A stretch of 64,000 bases of DNA from Cyanobacteriota bacterium. Lineage in GTDB: Bacteria; Cyanobacteriota; Vampirovibrionia; Vampirovibrionales; Vampirovibrionaceae. Positions 52,110 through 60,384 of the stretch are shown here, in pieces. Below the pieces are notes generated by a model that saw nothing but the letters and a program-made list of their open reading frames with translations, ran no database searches and had not been told where the DNA came from. The stretch covers positions 229,933-293,932 of the forward strand of contig JAIEMW010000004.1 in assembly GCA_019751815.1 (NCBI GenBank). Direction: 5' to 3'. A program made the position numbers and the translations under genes. How positions within the stretch are numbered: position 1 is the stretch's first letter; every line of letters begins with the position of its first letter.

Positions 52110-53333
52110 ATGACAAGCACAAATCAAGCAGAAACCCCTCAGGCATTAAAAAGCCACCGTCTGGACTTTCTGGAAGCAGAGTGCCAGGAACTTAAAGAGC
52201 AACATCTTTTTCAGTCGCTTCGGGTAATGAGTTCAGCACAAGGGGCCAAAATTCAGCTAGACGGCAAATCGGTCATTAATTTATCTTCCAATAACTATCT
52301 GGGTCTCAACACCCACCCCAAACTGATTACCGCGGCCAAAAAAGCCATCGATGACTACGGCGTGGGCACCGGTTCTGTTCGCACCATTATTGGCACCATG
52401 GATATCCACCAGGCCTTTGAAAAACGACTCGCCCAGTTTAAGCATACTGAGGCAACGCTTGTGCTTCAATCTGGCTTTACGGCCAACAATGCGGCTGTTA
52501 CCTCCATTTTGGGCGAAGGGGATGTTGTGATCAGCGACAGCCTGAATCATGCCAGCATCATTGATGCCTGCCGTCTGCTGAAGAAGGTTCCTCGTTATGT
52601 CTATGCCCATGCGGATATGACTGAGCTGGAAGCACGGCTAAAAGAAACACAATCTGCCCGTAGACGGCTGGTGGTGACAGATGGGGTGTTTTCGATGGAC
52701 GGAGACATTGCCCCGCTACCAGAGATTGTGGCGCTGTGTGAACAGTACAACGCGATTGTGATGGTGGATGACGCCCACGCCAGTGGGGTATTCGGTAAAA
52801 ACGGTCGCGGTACTGTCGATCATTTTAATCTCCACGGCCGTGTGGATATCCAAATTGGCACGCTATCCAAAGCCATTGGCGCCCTGGGCGGTTACGTGGC
52901 ATGTACGCAAGCCATGCGCGATATCATGATCAACCGGGCTAGGCCCTTTTTGTTCAGCACCTCTGCCCCCCCTTCGGTCGTGATGACCTGTATGGCAGCA
53001 CTTGATCTGCTTGAAACTGACACGGCGCTGATCGATCAGCTTTGGTACAACACCCGCTATTTCAAGGCTGGGCTCAAGTCCATCGGTTACAACGTTCAAA
53101 GCGATTCACCCATTATCCCGGTGATTGCAGGCACCAGTGAAAAAGCCCACCGTCTCAGTGAGCGGCTCTTTGAAGAAGGGGTCTATGTTCGATCGATAGT
53201 TTACCCCACCGTTGCTCTTGATAAGGCCCGGGTTCGAGTGATTTTAAGCGCCACCCACACGCAAACACAGCTCGATCAGGCCATCGCTGCCTTTGAAAAA
53301 GTCGGAAAAGAGTTGGATCTGATTGGCCCATAA
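52110..53333 (+). CDS. kbl: Glycine C-acetyltransferase (2-amino-3-ketobutyrate CoA ligase)
   Basis: 407 residues, alpha-oxoamine synthase family. Cofactor-binding VMVDDAHASGVFGKNGRGTV, Schiff-base Lys in QIGTLSKAIGALGGYVA, and SNNYLGLNTHPKLI near the N-terminus. Splits 2-amino-3-ketobutyrate with CoA into glycine and acetyl-CoA. With the upstream tdh it forms the threonine-to-glycine pathway. BioF is the main alternative within the family, but the tdh context favours Kbl. Confidence 0.94.
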   Translation: MTSTNQAETPQALKSHRLDFLEAECQELKEQHLFQSLRVMSSAQGAKIQLDGKSVINLSSNNYLGLNTHPKLITAAKKAIDDYGVGTGSVRTIIGTMDIHQAFEKRLAQFKHTEATLVLQSGFTANNAAVTSILGEGDVVISDSLNHASIIDACRLLKKVPRYVYAHADMTELEARLKETQSARRRLVVTDGVFSMDGDIAPLPEIVALCEQYNAIVMVDDAHASGVFGKNGRGTVDHFNLHGRVDIQIGTLSKAIGALGGYVACTQAMRDIMINRARPFLFSTSAPPSVVMTCMAALDLLETDTALIDQLWYNTRYFKAGLKSIGYNVQSDSPIIPVIAGTSEKAHRLSERLFEEGVYVRSIVYPTVALDKARVRVILSATHTQTQLDQAIAAFEKVGKELDLIGP

Positions 53334-53362
53334 GAAGCAGGCTTCTGGCGCCTGATTTTTGC

Positions 53363-53368
53363 TATAAT
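53363..53368 (+). promoter_or_regulatory. Extended -10 promoter element of the GGDEF/HD-GYP gene
   Basis: TGC-TATAAT (TATAAT at 53363-53368), an extended -10, lies 30 bases before the GTG start of the next gene. No strong -35 is visible. A small stem-loop (AGAAG/CTTCT) sits just upstream. Confidence 0.6.
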
Positions 53369-53398
53369 AGCCCTACGAAGTATCGAGAGTCTGGAGTT

Positions 53399-55390
53399 TT
53401 GGTGGTTTTGGCTATCCCTTCCATCCCACGCGTTGTCACGGCTTTGGGGCGAACCTTAGACCGGTTTGCATCCGATCTCATTCGCGTGGAAAAAAACCGT
53501 CTCAACCGCAAAGAGCATCCGCTGCCGATGTACCCTCACCGGACATCCATTCCGGAAGAAGATATTAAATACTTACTGACCGCCACAAAAACCCTGGAAG
53601 ATGTCTGGAGCTTTTTTCTAAAACGGCTGAAAAACGGCTCTGCGATTGATTTTCTCTGCCTTTCCGTACTGGATGAGAGTGGCGATTTTGTGCGCTTGCA
53701 ATTTATTTATCCTGAACGAGCCGATAACCCACTTGATGGCCCGATTCTATCCATGTCCCAGCGAAATAATCACTTGATACAGGCGTATCAACGAAAAGAC
53801 ACCACATTCACCTCTCGTTGGCAGGATTTAGGAGAAGAAATAGAACCTTATCTGTCCTCTGAGATAACGGAACAGCAGTCACTCAACCTGTTTAGCATCC
53901 CCTTTATTGCCGGGAACCGAACCATTGCCCTCATTACGATTGGGTTTCAAGAGGTAGACGCCTTTTCTCAGGCCAAGCTATCTTATCTCTATCAATTGCG
54001 CGACCAAATTGCGCAACTGGTCTGGAATTTAACCTTGCAAGACCGGATGAAAAACCAGGTTCAGGTAGACAATATGACCGGTCTGCTGACCTACAGTTAT
54101 TTTCAGCGTGTTTTAGAGCAAGAAGTCGAAAAAGCACAGACTGCAGGCAGTTCAATCAGCGCCATGATTCTGGATATCAATAATATCCAGGATTTAAATG
54201 ACTCTCTCGGTCACTCTGTGGGTGACGAGGCCATTTGTTATCTGGCCTCTAGCGTGCGCCGTTGTATTCGAGGGGTCGATACTGTCGCCCGTTACGGTGG
54301 AGACGAAGTGGTGGTTTTACTGCCAGATGCCGACACGCAAATTGCCGATGAGATTGCGGACCGCTTTATCCATAGTTTCCGCGATCATTTACCCCCACAT
54401 CTCAGTCATTTATCAATCAGTTTGGGCTATGCCACCTATCCTGATGAGACCCGGCAAAGCATGGGCCTGTTAAAACTGGCTGATCAAGCACTGCATTTAG
54501 CAAAATTCAAGGGCTCAAAAACCGGAGAGTCCATCGCTGTTGCCAGTCGAGAAGTGAACAGGCTGAATGAAAAGACTGTCCTCGAAGTGTTTGCCTCCCA
54601 TGTGGCGAAAAAGTACAACAGTCACAAGCTCTATAACGAGCTGATTCGCCGAATAGAGCATCCCAGCGAAACAGATACGGAAGCACCCACCACTGAGCAT
54701 TTAATGCTAGAGACCATCGGCTCTTTGGCAGGGGCCTTAGACGCCAAGGACAAGTACACCCGGGGGCATTCTCAGGTGGTGGCAAACTATTCTGTGGCAC
54801 TGGCCCATGCGCTCAAGCTTTCTGCAGAGGAAGTGGAGCAAATTCGACTGGCTGCTTTTCTACATGACATTGGAAAAATTGGGATCCCTGAGTCGATTCT
54901 CTGCAAAGCAGGGCCTTTGAATGAGAAAGAATGGGAAATCATGAAGCAGCACCCCGTAATTGGGGCACGTCAAATTCTGGCGCCCGTGACTGCACTAAAG
55001 GGCGTGATCCCGATGGTGGAATTTCACCACGAGAACTGGGACGGTACAGGGTATCCCAGCGGACTTTCGGGCGAAGACATCCCACTCGGGGCCAGAATTG
55101 TCTCGATTGTGGATGCCTTTCACGGGCTTACCTCTGATCGCTCCTACCGCAAAGCGTTACCCATAACAGAGGCGGCTCATATCATCCAGAGCGGGGCAGG
55201 CAGTAAATGGGATCCCAGCCTGGTAGAAAAATTTATCAAAATTTTAAATGTGGTTTCGCCCAAAATCCCCTCTATTGCAGACAGCCCCTCGCAAGGCGAG
55301 GATAAAGAAACCCCTCAAGAAACCGTGCAAGAAACCGGTTTAGAGACGCCGCTCGGACAATTATCTCTGGTGGCCAGTAAAAGCGCCTGA
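53399..55390 (+). CDS. GAF-like / GGDEF / HD-GYP cyclic-di-GMP enzyme
   Basis: 663 residues, cytoplasmic (no signal or membrane helix). Residues about 50-215 look like a GAF sensor; about 225-385 a GGDEF domain with DINNIQDLNDSLGHSVGDEA and RYGGDEVVVLLP; about 425-620 an HD-GYP domain with AAFLHDIGKIGIPESILCK, HHENWDGTGYPSGL and DAFHGLTSDRSYRKA. HD-GYP is a c-di-GMP phosphodiesterase and all its signature residues are intact. The GGDEF signature reads GGDEV; the Phe-to-Val change is outside the catalytic Glu/Asp, so synthase activity is uncertain. GTG start, eight bases after TCTGGAG. Likely a bifunctional or phosphodiesterase enzyme. Confidence 0.93.
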   Translation: MVVLAIPSIPRVVTALGRTLDRFASDLIRVEKNRLNRKEHPLPMYPHRTSIPEEDIKYLLTATKTLEDVWSFFLKRLKNGSAIDFLCLSVLDESGDFVRLQFIYPERADNPLDGPILSMSQRNNHLIQAYQRKDTTFTSRWQDLGEEIEPYLSSEITEQQSLNLFSIPFIAGNRTIALITIGFQEVDAFSQAKLSYLYQLRDQIAQLVWNLTLQDRMKNQVQVDNMTGLLTYSYFQRVLEQEVEKAQTAGSSISAMILDINNIQDLNDSLGHSVGDEAICYLASSVRRCIRGVDTVARYGGDEVVVLLPDADTQIADEIADRFIHSFRDHLPPHLSHLSISLGYATYPDETRQSMGLLKLADQALHLAKFKGSKTGESIAVASREVNRLNEKTVLEVFASHVAKKYNSHKLYNELIRRIEHPSETDTEAPTTEHLMLETIGSLAGALDAKDKYTRGHSQVVANYSVALAHALKLSAEEVEQIRLAAFLHDIGKIGIPESILCKAGPLNEKEWEIMKQHPVIGARQILAPVTALKGVIPMVEFHHENWDGTGYPSGLSGEDIPLGARIVSIVDAFHGLTSDRSYRKALPITEAAHIIQSGAGSKWDPSLVEKFIKILNVVSPKIPSIADSPSQGEDKETPQETVQETGLETPLGQLSLVASKSA

Positions 55391-55419
55391 GCGGGCATGC
55401 CTCTGAGCGAGCATGTCAG

Positions 55420-55448
55420 TTGACAGGGCCAAAGGGCTTCCCTACAAT
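55420..55448 (+). promoter_or_regulatory. Strong promoter of the rpoZ-like gene
   Basis: Perfect -35 TTGACA (55420-55425), 17-base spacer and -10 TACAAT (55443-55448) lie just upstream of an AAGGAG ribosome binding site and the ATG at 55481. The best sigma-70-type match in the window. Confidence 0.85.
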
Positions 55449-55480
55449 GGGACTCCAGACAAAGGAGAACCCAGCGCATT

Positions 55481-55714
55481 ATGACAACCACCATCACCCA
55501 GATTACCTGCGATTTGAATGAGCAAGTGGATAATCGCTACGCCCTTGTGCTCGAAATTGCTGAAACTGCCAAAAAATTGCTTGAAGATGCCAAAGAAAAG
55601 CAAGGTCTGGACCTGTTCTCCTCTTCCGGCAGTACGTCCCCAGAAAAAGTGATTTACCAAGCCTTGATTATGAAGGTCAGCGAAATTGATATTGGCAACG
55701 GCCTGATCGGCTAA
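55481..55714 (+). CDS. rpoZ: Candidate RNA polymerase omega subunit
   Basis: 77 residues. VDNRYALVLEIAETAKKLLE resembles the omega core (NRYxLVxxAxxRAxxL) that wraps the C-terminus of the beta-prime subunit, and EKVIYQALIMKVSEI fits the following helix (xKPVxxAIxEI). Length is in the usual 70-90 range. A near-consensus promoter and AAGGAG site suggest strong expression, as expected for a core subunit. The Arg-rich part of the motif is missing (ETAKKL instead of RRARQL), so a diverged omega or an unrelated small protein both remain possible. Confidence 0.55.
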   Translation: MTTTITQITCDLNEQVDNRYALVLEIAETAKKLLEDAKEKQGLDLFSSSGSTSPEKVIYQALIMKVSEIDIGNGLIG

Positions 55715-55750
55715 GCTGGCCGTTAACGCCTCATCCCATTCATTGTCTCT

Positions 55751-55879
55751 GTAAATCTTCCCAACTCGCCTCTAGGCAAGTGTTGAAACAATGATTATAA
55801 TAACAATTAACGGAAGTCGTTGATTCGTTACGTCAAGGATTTACTAAGTCTTGCATAGAGGCTTGGTCTGCCTATTTGC
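55751..55879 (+). ncRNA. Candidate structured RNA (long bulged hairpin)
   Basis: Nested complementary segments occur in order: GTAAAT/ATTTGC (55751-55756, 55874-55879), CCAA/TTGG (55761-55764, 55863-55866), GCCTCTAGGCAAG/CTTGCATAGAGGC (55768-55780, 55850-55862, one mismatch) and an inner hairpin TAACAATTAACG/CGTTGATTCGTTA (55801-55812, 55818-55830). The shape is a rod with internal loops, but no known RNA family (6S, SRP, tmRNA, RNase P) could be assigned. Strand is set by the terminator at 55933 and could be wrong. Confidence 0.5.
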
Positions 55880-55932
55880 TTTCCGTTTTGCATCCAATTT
55901 TTACACTATTGAAAACTCAACTGATTCCAACG

Positions 55933-56013
55933 AAAACCGGAGCCGTTTGCGCCTGATTGCCAGAGTTTCTTTCTGGATATTTGTTTCTCGTGCCGCCCCG
56001 CTCCGGTTTTTTT
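55933..56013 (+). terminator. Terminator with a long structured loop
   Basis: AAAACCGGAGC (55933-55943) pairs perfectly with GCTCCGGTTTT (56000-56010), followed by a total of seven T. The 56-base loop has its own small hairpin (CCAGA/TCTGG). It may end the rpoZ-like transcript or a small RNA from the same intergenic region. Minus-strand use is also possible. Confidence 0.7.
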
Positions 56014-56047
56014 AGAAATCTCCATCTCGTTATCCGTTGATATTTTT

Positions 56048-56245
56048 ATGGAGACAATGACTCGCATGAAGTTCATGAAATATGATGCATTGGACACAAC
56101 CGTTGGCACCTACGGTCATCACAAAGTTCCCAAGTGGTCTTTGAATCACAGCCAACTGTCAGACTATCTTGGCCATCAGGATTCGGTTTATGAGGATCAC
56201 GTTCGAGAGGAGATAAATCTTGAGTGGTCTATAGAACCTGCCTAA
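56048..56245 (+). CDS. Possible small protein, unknown
   Basis: 65 residues, hydrophilic, with balanced composition (MKFMKYDALDTTVGTYGHHK; LNHSQLSDYLGHQDSVYEDH) and an acidic, Trp-containing end. No signal peptide or recognised motif. Three ATGs compete (56048, 56057, 56066); GGAG at 56050-56053 suits the later ones. It sits between the terminator at 56013 and the TPR gene and could be translated from its mRNA. Evidence for expression is thin; it may be chance. Confidence 0.35.
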   Translation: METMTRMKFMKYDALDTTVGTYGHHKVPKWSLNHSQLSDYLGHQDSVYEDHVREEINLEWSIEPA

Positions 56246-56320
56246 TTCCAATTTTGCCTTAACCACTTGGATCCGGGGCACTTGTCTTAGACTCCATGTG
56301 TCCTGTAGGATAGGGTCCTG

Positions 56321-58306
56321 ATGAAAGATTTTTTTGGACAATGGCCCTTCCTCAAATGCTTGGATCAAATCGGTCGCTACAACCGCCTGGTTGAAGACTA
56401 TAAGCGTGCGATTGACTCGGCCCCGGATCATGCCATTGCCTTTATCAATTGGGGCATCAATTCTGCCCAGGCCGGGCAGATGGAAGAAGCGCTCGAAAAA
56501 TTTGAAAAAGCCACACTGATGGCCCCTAACCGTGCAGAAGGCTACACCAACTGGGGCGTGGCCCTTGCCAAAATGAACCGACTGCCTGAGGCGATCGAAA
56601 AATTTGAGACCGCGGCCTCTCTGGCTCCTGAGAATGTGAACACCTTCATCCTTTGGGGAGCTGCATTACTAGAACAAGGCGATGAAGAAGGTGCCAAGAC
56701 CAAGTACCAACAAGCCATTGAGCTGGCGCCTGATAATCCAGAGCCTTACGTAAATTGGGGTATTTCTCTGGCCCGCTCAGGCGAGTATCAAGAGGCTATT
56801 CAGCATTTTAAAACTGCCCTGGCCCTGCATAATTACCAACCCCAGGTTTATTTCCTTTGGGGCGCTGTGCTAGCCGAACTCAACGACTTTGAAGCAGCGA
56901 TTGAGAAGTTTCGGATCACCTTGCGCTACGTACCAGGCCATGCGGATGCGCACTACTTTTGGGCTGTCGCGCTCAACAGGCTAGGAAAATATGAGGCCGC
57001 GGTTGAAAAATCTGAAGAAGCCCTGGCACTCAACCCCGGTAAGCCCGAGATTTATCTCAATTTAGGCGACGCACTGGCCAACTTAAGCCGCTATGATGAC
57101 GCCATCGTCCATTATGAAAAAGCGCTGGAAATCAATTCTACCTTGGCTGAAGCCCACCTCAGCTGGGGAACAGCGCTCACAAAATCAGAAAAAGCCTTGG
57201 AAGGACTTGCCCATTTTGAATGGGTGGCCGCCCACGAACCTGAAACCCCAGGTCTTTGGCACCATTGGGCAATGGCCTTATTGAAAGCCCAACAGTATGA
57301 CCAGGCACTTGAGAAATTTGAAAAAGCCCACGAGGAAGACCCAGACTATATTGACACCCTATTGAATTGGTCTGTCGCTCTCTTACGGGTAGGCCGTACC
57401 GAAGAAGCACTTGCCAAACTGGCAGAGGTAGAGCAAAAAGATCGCTGGAACCCTCTACTTCACTTTTTACTGGGTACTCATTATATGGGACTCTCCCACT
57501 ATGAGAAGGCGATCGTCCATTTCCAAAAAACCCTGGATGAACTCCCTGAGCACGAAGATGCCGCCATAAATCTGGCCATCGCCCTGTGTGAATCTGGGCA
57601 AACCCTGGATGCCATTCGACAATTACGCCCCTGGATCCGCAAACACCCTAATTCAGTTCGTATTCATTTTTTCTACGCCATGATGCTATACCGAAATGGG
57701 GATTTAGACGATGCGCTGGAGAAATACGAAACCTGCCTGAGGTTAGACCCCCACTTCACCCAAGCCACGGTCGCCCTGGTCGAAGTGCTGATTAAGAAAA
57801 AAGACTACCAAGGTGCATTGTCCCGTCTAGAGACGTTATTAACTGAACAACCCTCTCATGCAGCCGGCCTGTTTCTCACCGGGCTGTTGTATATTCGCCA
57901 GGCGCATGATTGGCCAAATCCTTCCGACCCATCGTCTCAAGAAACCATTCAACGTCTTTTTATTCACGCAGGAGACTACCTGGATCAAGCCCTGGTGCAA
58001 GAACCCAAACAAATTGACGCCCGGGCAAACAGGGCCTATGTAACCGGTCGACTCCAAGGACTGGAGGCAATGGAATTGGCCTTTAAAACCATTTTAGAAG
58101 AGATATCGGGCGAAATGAGTATCGTGCCACCCTCAGATATTGCCAAAGCCCCCCAGAATAACCACCAAGAGCAGGCCATGTTGCTGTTTCACTGGAGTGA
58201 GGCACTGAAGCACATGGCCGAAGAGACCCGTGCGGCTGAAAAAAAGTCGGAAGCTCTGGCTCTAGACCCAAGCCTGGAGAAAAATCTGGCGCTCTTCTCT
58301 CTTTAA
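56321..58306 (+). CDS. Large tetratricopeptide-repeat protein
   Basis: 661 residues made almost wholly of 34-residue TPR units, at least a dozen, from about residue 35 to 560. The units share NWG or xWG after the first helix (AFINWGINSAQAGQMEEALE; YTNWGVALAKMNRLPEAIEK) and A-ALxxxP at the end, showing tandem duplication. No signal peptide, membrane helix or catalytic domain. TPR arrays are protein-interaction scaffolds, so the partner decides the function and cannot be read from sequence. AGGATAGGG precedes the ATG. Neighbouring genes give no functional hint. Confidence 0.88.
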   Translation: MKDFFGQWPFLKCLDQIGRYNRLVEDYKRAIDSAPDHAIAFINWGINSAQAGQMEEALEKFEKATLMAPNRAEGYTNWGVALAKMNRLPEAIEKFETAASLAPENVNTFILWGAALLEQGDEEGAKTKYQQAIELAPDNPEPYVNWGISLARSGEYQEAIQHFKTALALHNYQPQVYFLWGAVLAELNDFEAAIEKFRITLRYVPGHADAHYFWAVALNRLGKYEAAVEKSEEALALNPGKPEIYLNLGDALANLSRYDDAIVHYEKALEINSTLAEAHLSWGTALTKSEKALEGLAHFEWVAAHEPETPGLWHHWAMALLKAQQYDQALEKFEKAHEEDPDYIDTLLNWSVALLRVGRTEEALAKLAEVEQKDRWNPLLHFLLGTHYMGLSHYEKAIVHFQKTLDELPEHEDAAINLAIALCESGQTLDAIRQLRPWIRKHPNSVRIHFFYAMMLYRNGDLDDALEKYETCLRLDPHFTQATVALVEVLIKKKDYQGALSRLETLLTEQPSHAAGLFLTGLLYIRQAHDWPNPSDPSSQETIQRLFIHAGDYLDQALVQEPKQIDARANRAYVTGRLQGLEAMELAFKTILEEISGEMSIVPPSDIAKAPQNNHQEQAMLLFHWSEALKHMAEETRAAEKKSEALALDPSLEKNLALFSL

Positions 58307-58351
58307 AGCCTTTTTTTCGTAAAACCAATTCTCTCGGGATCACCTTTTCAC

Positions 58352-58357
58352 TATAAT
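58352..58357 (+). promoter_or_regulatory. -10 element upstream of the Ycf23-like gene
   Basis: A perfect TATAAT (58352-58357) lies 43 bases before the ATG at 58401; no good -35 is visible 17 bases upstream. Confidence 0.5.
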
Positions 58358-58400
58358 GACGGTTCCTCGTATTTCATTTATTCGTTAGCAGGAGACTTTA

Positions 58401-59201
58401 ATGTCTATGACACGTGAATTCACCCAACCCCAAGCCCGCCAAGCTTTGGTAAAACAAGCCTTTGCCGCTAAAAATGCTGTCAAAGTGATTGCTGGCATTG
58501 CCAATACAAACCAAACCCATGTTTTAGCCCTTGTTGAGGCGGCCAATCGCACTCTGCCAACAGCCATTGATATCGCCGCAGAGCCCTCGTTGGTCTCAGC
58601 CGTCAGAGAAGCGACCGAACTGCCCGTATTCGTCTCCTGTATTCAACCGGCTCGTTTGGCCCGCGCTGTCGAGCTGGGTGCTGATGTGGTTGAACTCGGC
58701 AACTATGATGCACTCTACGCCGAAGGCCTCTTCCTCAGTCATGACGAAGTCCTAGCACTCAGCAAAGAAACCGTCACCTTGATCCAGGGACGTGCCTTGG
58801 TCTGTGTGACGATTCCAGGTCACTTGAGTGTGGATACACAACGCCGCTTGGCCGTAGAACTTGAAGCCCTTGGTGTTGATTTTATCCAGACAGAAGGCGC
58901 TGCCCGCACCGTTGCTGCACAACCCCAAATTCAAGAGTTGAGCGCTTCTGAGAAAGTGCAAATCACCCTGAACAATACCGAAAAACTGGCCCGTGCTACC
59001 CGCCTTCCTGTGATGACTGCCAGTGGCATCACCCCTGAAACTATCTCTGCAGCCTTTGCTACAGGAGCTTCTGCAGTTGGAGTGGGTTATTTCGTCAATC
59101 AACATCAATCTGTGGACGCGATGACAACCGCCATGACACAAATCTTGCAGGCCGCTCAACTCAAATCAGAGAGCAAAACTGCCGCCACTCTCGCGTCTTA
59201 A
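58401..59201 (+). CDS. ycf23: Ycf23/DUF561 family protein
   Basis: 266 residues of the DUF561/Ycf23 family, a TIM-barrel-like family found in cyanobacteria and red-lineage plastid genomes. AVKVIAGIANTNQTHVLALV, AIDIAAEPSLVSAVREAT, LPVFVSCIQPARLARAVELG and VELGNYDALYAEG follow family order, and VDFIQTEGAART fits the downstream conserved motif. The biochemical function is not established. AGGAGAC precedes the ATG. It is a single-gene unit ending in a strong terminator. Its presence supports a cyanobacterial affinity for the organism. Confidence 0.88.
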   Translation: MSMTREFTQPQARQALVKQAFAAKNAVKVIAGIANTNQTHVLALVEAANRTLPTAIDIAAEPSLVSAVREATELPVFVSCIQPARLARAVELGADVVELGNYDALYAEGLFLSHDEVLALSKETVTLIQGRALVCVTIPGHLSVDTQRRLAVELEALGVDFIQTEGAARTVAAQPQIQELSASEKVQITLNNTEKLARATRLPVMTASGITPETISAAFATGASAVGVGYFVNQHQSVDAMTTAMTQILQAAQLKSESKTAATLAS

Positions 59202-59233
59202 ACCTGTTCTCATCGAGTTTTTCTCTCAAACAG

Positions 59234-59270
59234 AAACCCACTGTGCTACACACGTCACCAGTGGGTTTTT
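59234..59270 (+). terminator. Intrinsic terminator after ycf23
   Basis: AAACCCACTG (59234-59243) pairs perfectly with CAGTGGGTTT (59259-59268), followed by a T-run. It is about 30 bases after the stop codon. Confidence 0.92.
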
Positions 59271-59475
59271 GATTTTGGATCTTTTTAGAATAAAGGCGAC
59301 AACGGAAGATATACGATATGCATTCTAAAATGCCAAACCCAGACTGAGCCCGGAGGAAAGTGCTTGGGTAAAAAATCAAGTTAACTTTATTAAAAAATTG
59401 AGAAAAGTCGTTTCCCTTCTCTGACAAGCCAAAGCGGTTTCTCACTGATTTTCACAAAAATTCATTAGGGTGAAA
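59271..59475. other. AT-rich spacer between ycf23 and the uppS promoter
   Basis: About 200 bases with no recognisable gene, RNA or repeat on either strand, between the ycf23 terminator and the promoter at 59476-59505. Minus-strand reading frames here lack a ribosome binding site and family features. Confidence 0.4.
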
Positions 59476-59505
59476 GGGACACAAAGCCGGTGGTTTTGTT
59501 ATAAT
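59476..59505 (+). promoter_or_regulatory. Promoter upstream of the small RNA/attenuator and uppS
   Basis: A perfect -10 TATAAT (59500-59505) with a weak -35 GGGACA (59476-59481, spacer 18). Transcription would begin near 59512. Confidence 0.6.
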
Positions 59506-59511
59506 AAACTT

Positions 59512-59615
59512 CGCTTAAGGCAAAAACACAACGCAAATCATCAGCTTTACCCAAACAAACACATCAACTACACTTGTTCGTTGACTTTTACAGTTTGGTA
59601 GAGCTGTTTTTTTTT
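59512..59615 (+). ncRNA. Candidate small RNA or attenuator leader of uppS
   Basis: The predicted transcript from about 59512 ends in a strong intrinsic terminator: CAGCTTTACCCAAAC (59542-59556) pairs with GTTTGGTAGAGCTG (59593-59606) with one wobble and one bulged C, then nine T. The 36-base loop holds a second hairpin TCAAC/GTTGA (59564-59568, 59580-59584). A roughly 105-base RNA or a premature-termination leader of uppS are both consistent. No short leader peptide was identified. Confidence 0.55.
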
Positions 59616-59659
59616 GCTTATTTTACTTATCCTCTCTTACGTACCGGAAATAAACGACC

Positions 59660-60376
59660 TTGCTAGCACAGAGCCTTCTAGAAACTCAAACACTCCGTCA
59701 GCAGAGTGAACTCAACCATGTGGCGATCATCATGGACGGCAATCGACGCTGGGCAAAATCGCGTCTACTCCCCACTGCGGCAGGGCATAAGGCAGGAGTG
59801 GACGCACTGACTCAACTGGTCCGGTATTGTGGAGAAATCTATTTGCCAGCCCTCACTGTTTACGCATTTTCAACTGAAAACTGGCGCCGTGACACAGATG
59901 AGGTCTCCACCTTGATGAACCTATTTGTACAAGCACTGGCCAGAGAGATTGATGCACTCCACGAGAATCAGGTTCAGCTTCGCTTTATTGGGGATCTCAG
60001 CGGTCTGCCCGAAGCTGTTGCCGCTGCACTCCACGCGGGTGCTGAGCGGACTCAGTTCAACACCGGGCTTCGCTTTCAGGTTGCCATTAATTACGGCGGC
60101 CGCAACGAGATTATTCGTGCCGCAAACAAAGCGCTTGCCTCTGGAAACGGGCTGACAGAGGAAATGCTCGAGCAGCATTTAGACACCGCGGGACTGCCGC
60201 CGGTGGATCTGCTCATTCGCCCCGGGGGAGAGTGCCGGATTAGCAATTTTTTGCTCTGGCAAGTAGCTTACAGCGAATTATGGCTGACAGACACGCTCTG
60301 GCCAGAATTTACACCAACCGTTTTTGCTGAAGCCATTGCCGCCTATGCCGATCGAAAAAGACGTTTCGGAAAATAA
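59660..60376 (+). CDS. uppS: Isoprenyl transferase (undecaprenyl diphosphate synthase)
   Basis: 238 residues, cis-prenyltransferase that makes the C55 lipid carrier of peptidoglycan. VAIIMDGNRRWAKSR has the catalytic Asp and diphosphate-binding Arg; TVYAFSTENWRRDTDE and INYGGRNEIIRAANKAL are family motifs; RPGGECRISNFLLWQ-VAYSEL closes the site. The start codon is TTG, reached 45 bases after a strong terminator-like element, so expression may be attenuated. Ribosome binding site weak (GGAAA). Confidence 0.95.
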   Translation: MLAQSLLETQTLRQQSELNHVAIIMDGNRRWAKSRLLPTAAGHKAGVDALTQLVRYCGEIYLPALTVYAFSTENWRRDTDEVSTLMNLFVQALAREIDALHENQVQLRFIGDLSGLPEAVAAALHAGAERTQFNTGLRFQVAINYGGRNEIIRAANKALASGNGLTEEMLEQHLDTAGLPPVDLLIRPGGECRISNFLLWQVAYSELWLTDTLWPEFTPTVFAEAIAAYADRKRRFGK

Positions 60377-60384
60377 GAAAATAA

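Noticed and set aside
55751-55879. Assignment of the structured region as 6S RNA, SRP RNA or tmRNA
   Set aside because: The diagnostic motifs of these RNAs (SRP tetraloop region, tmRNA tRNA-like ends, 6S conserved bubble sequence) were not found; only an unclassified structured RNA can be supported.
59161-59445. Minus-strand 94-codon frame after ycf23
   Set aside because: It crosses the ycf23 terminator and coding end in antisense, with no start signal or domain.
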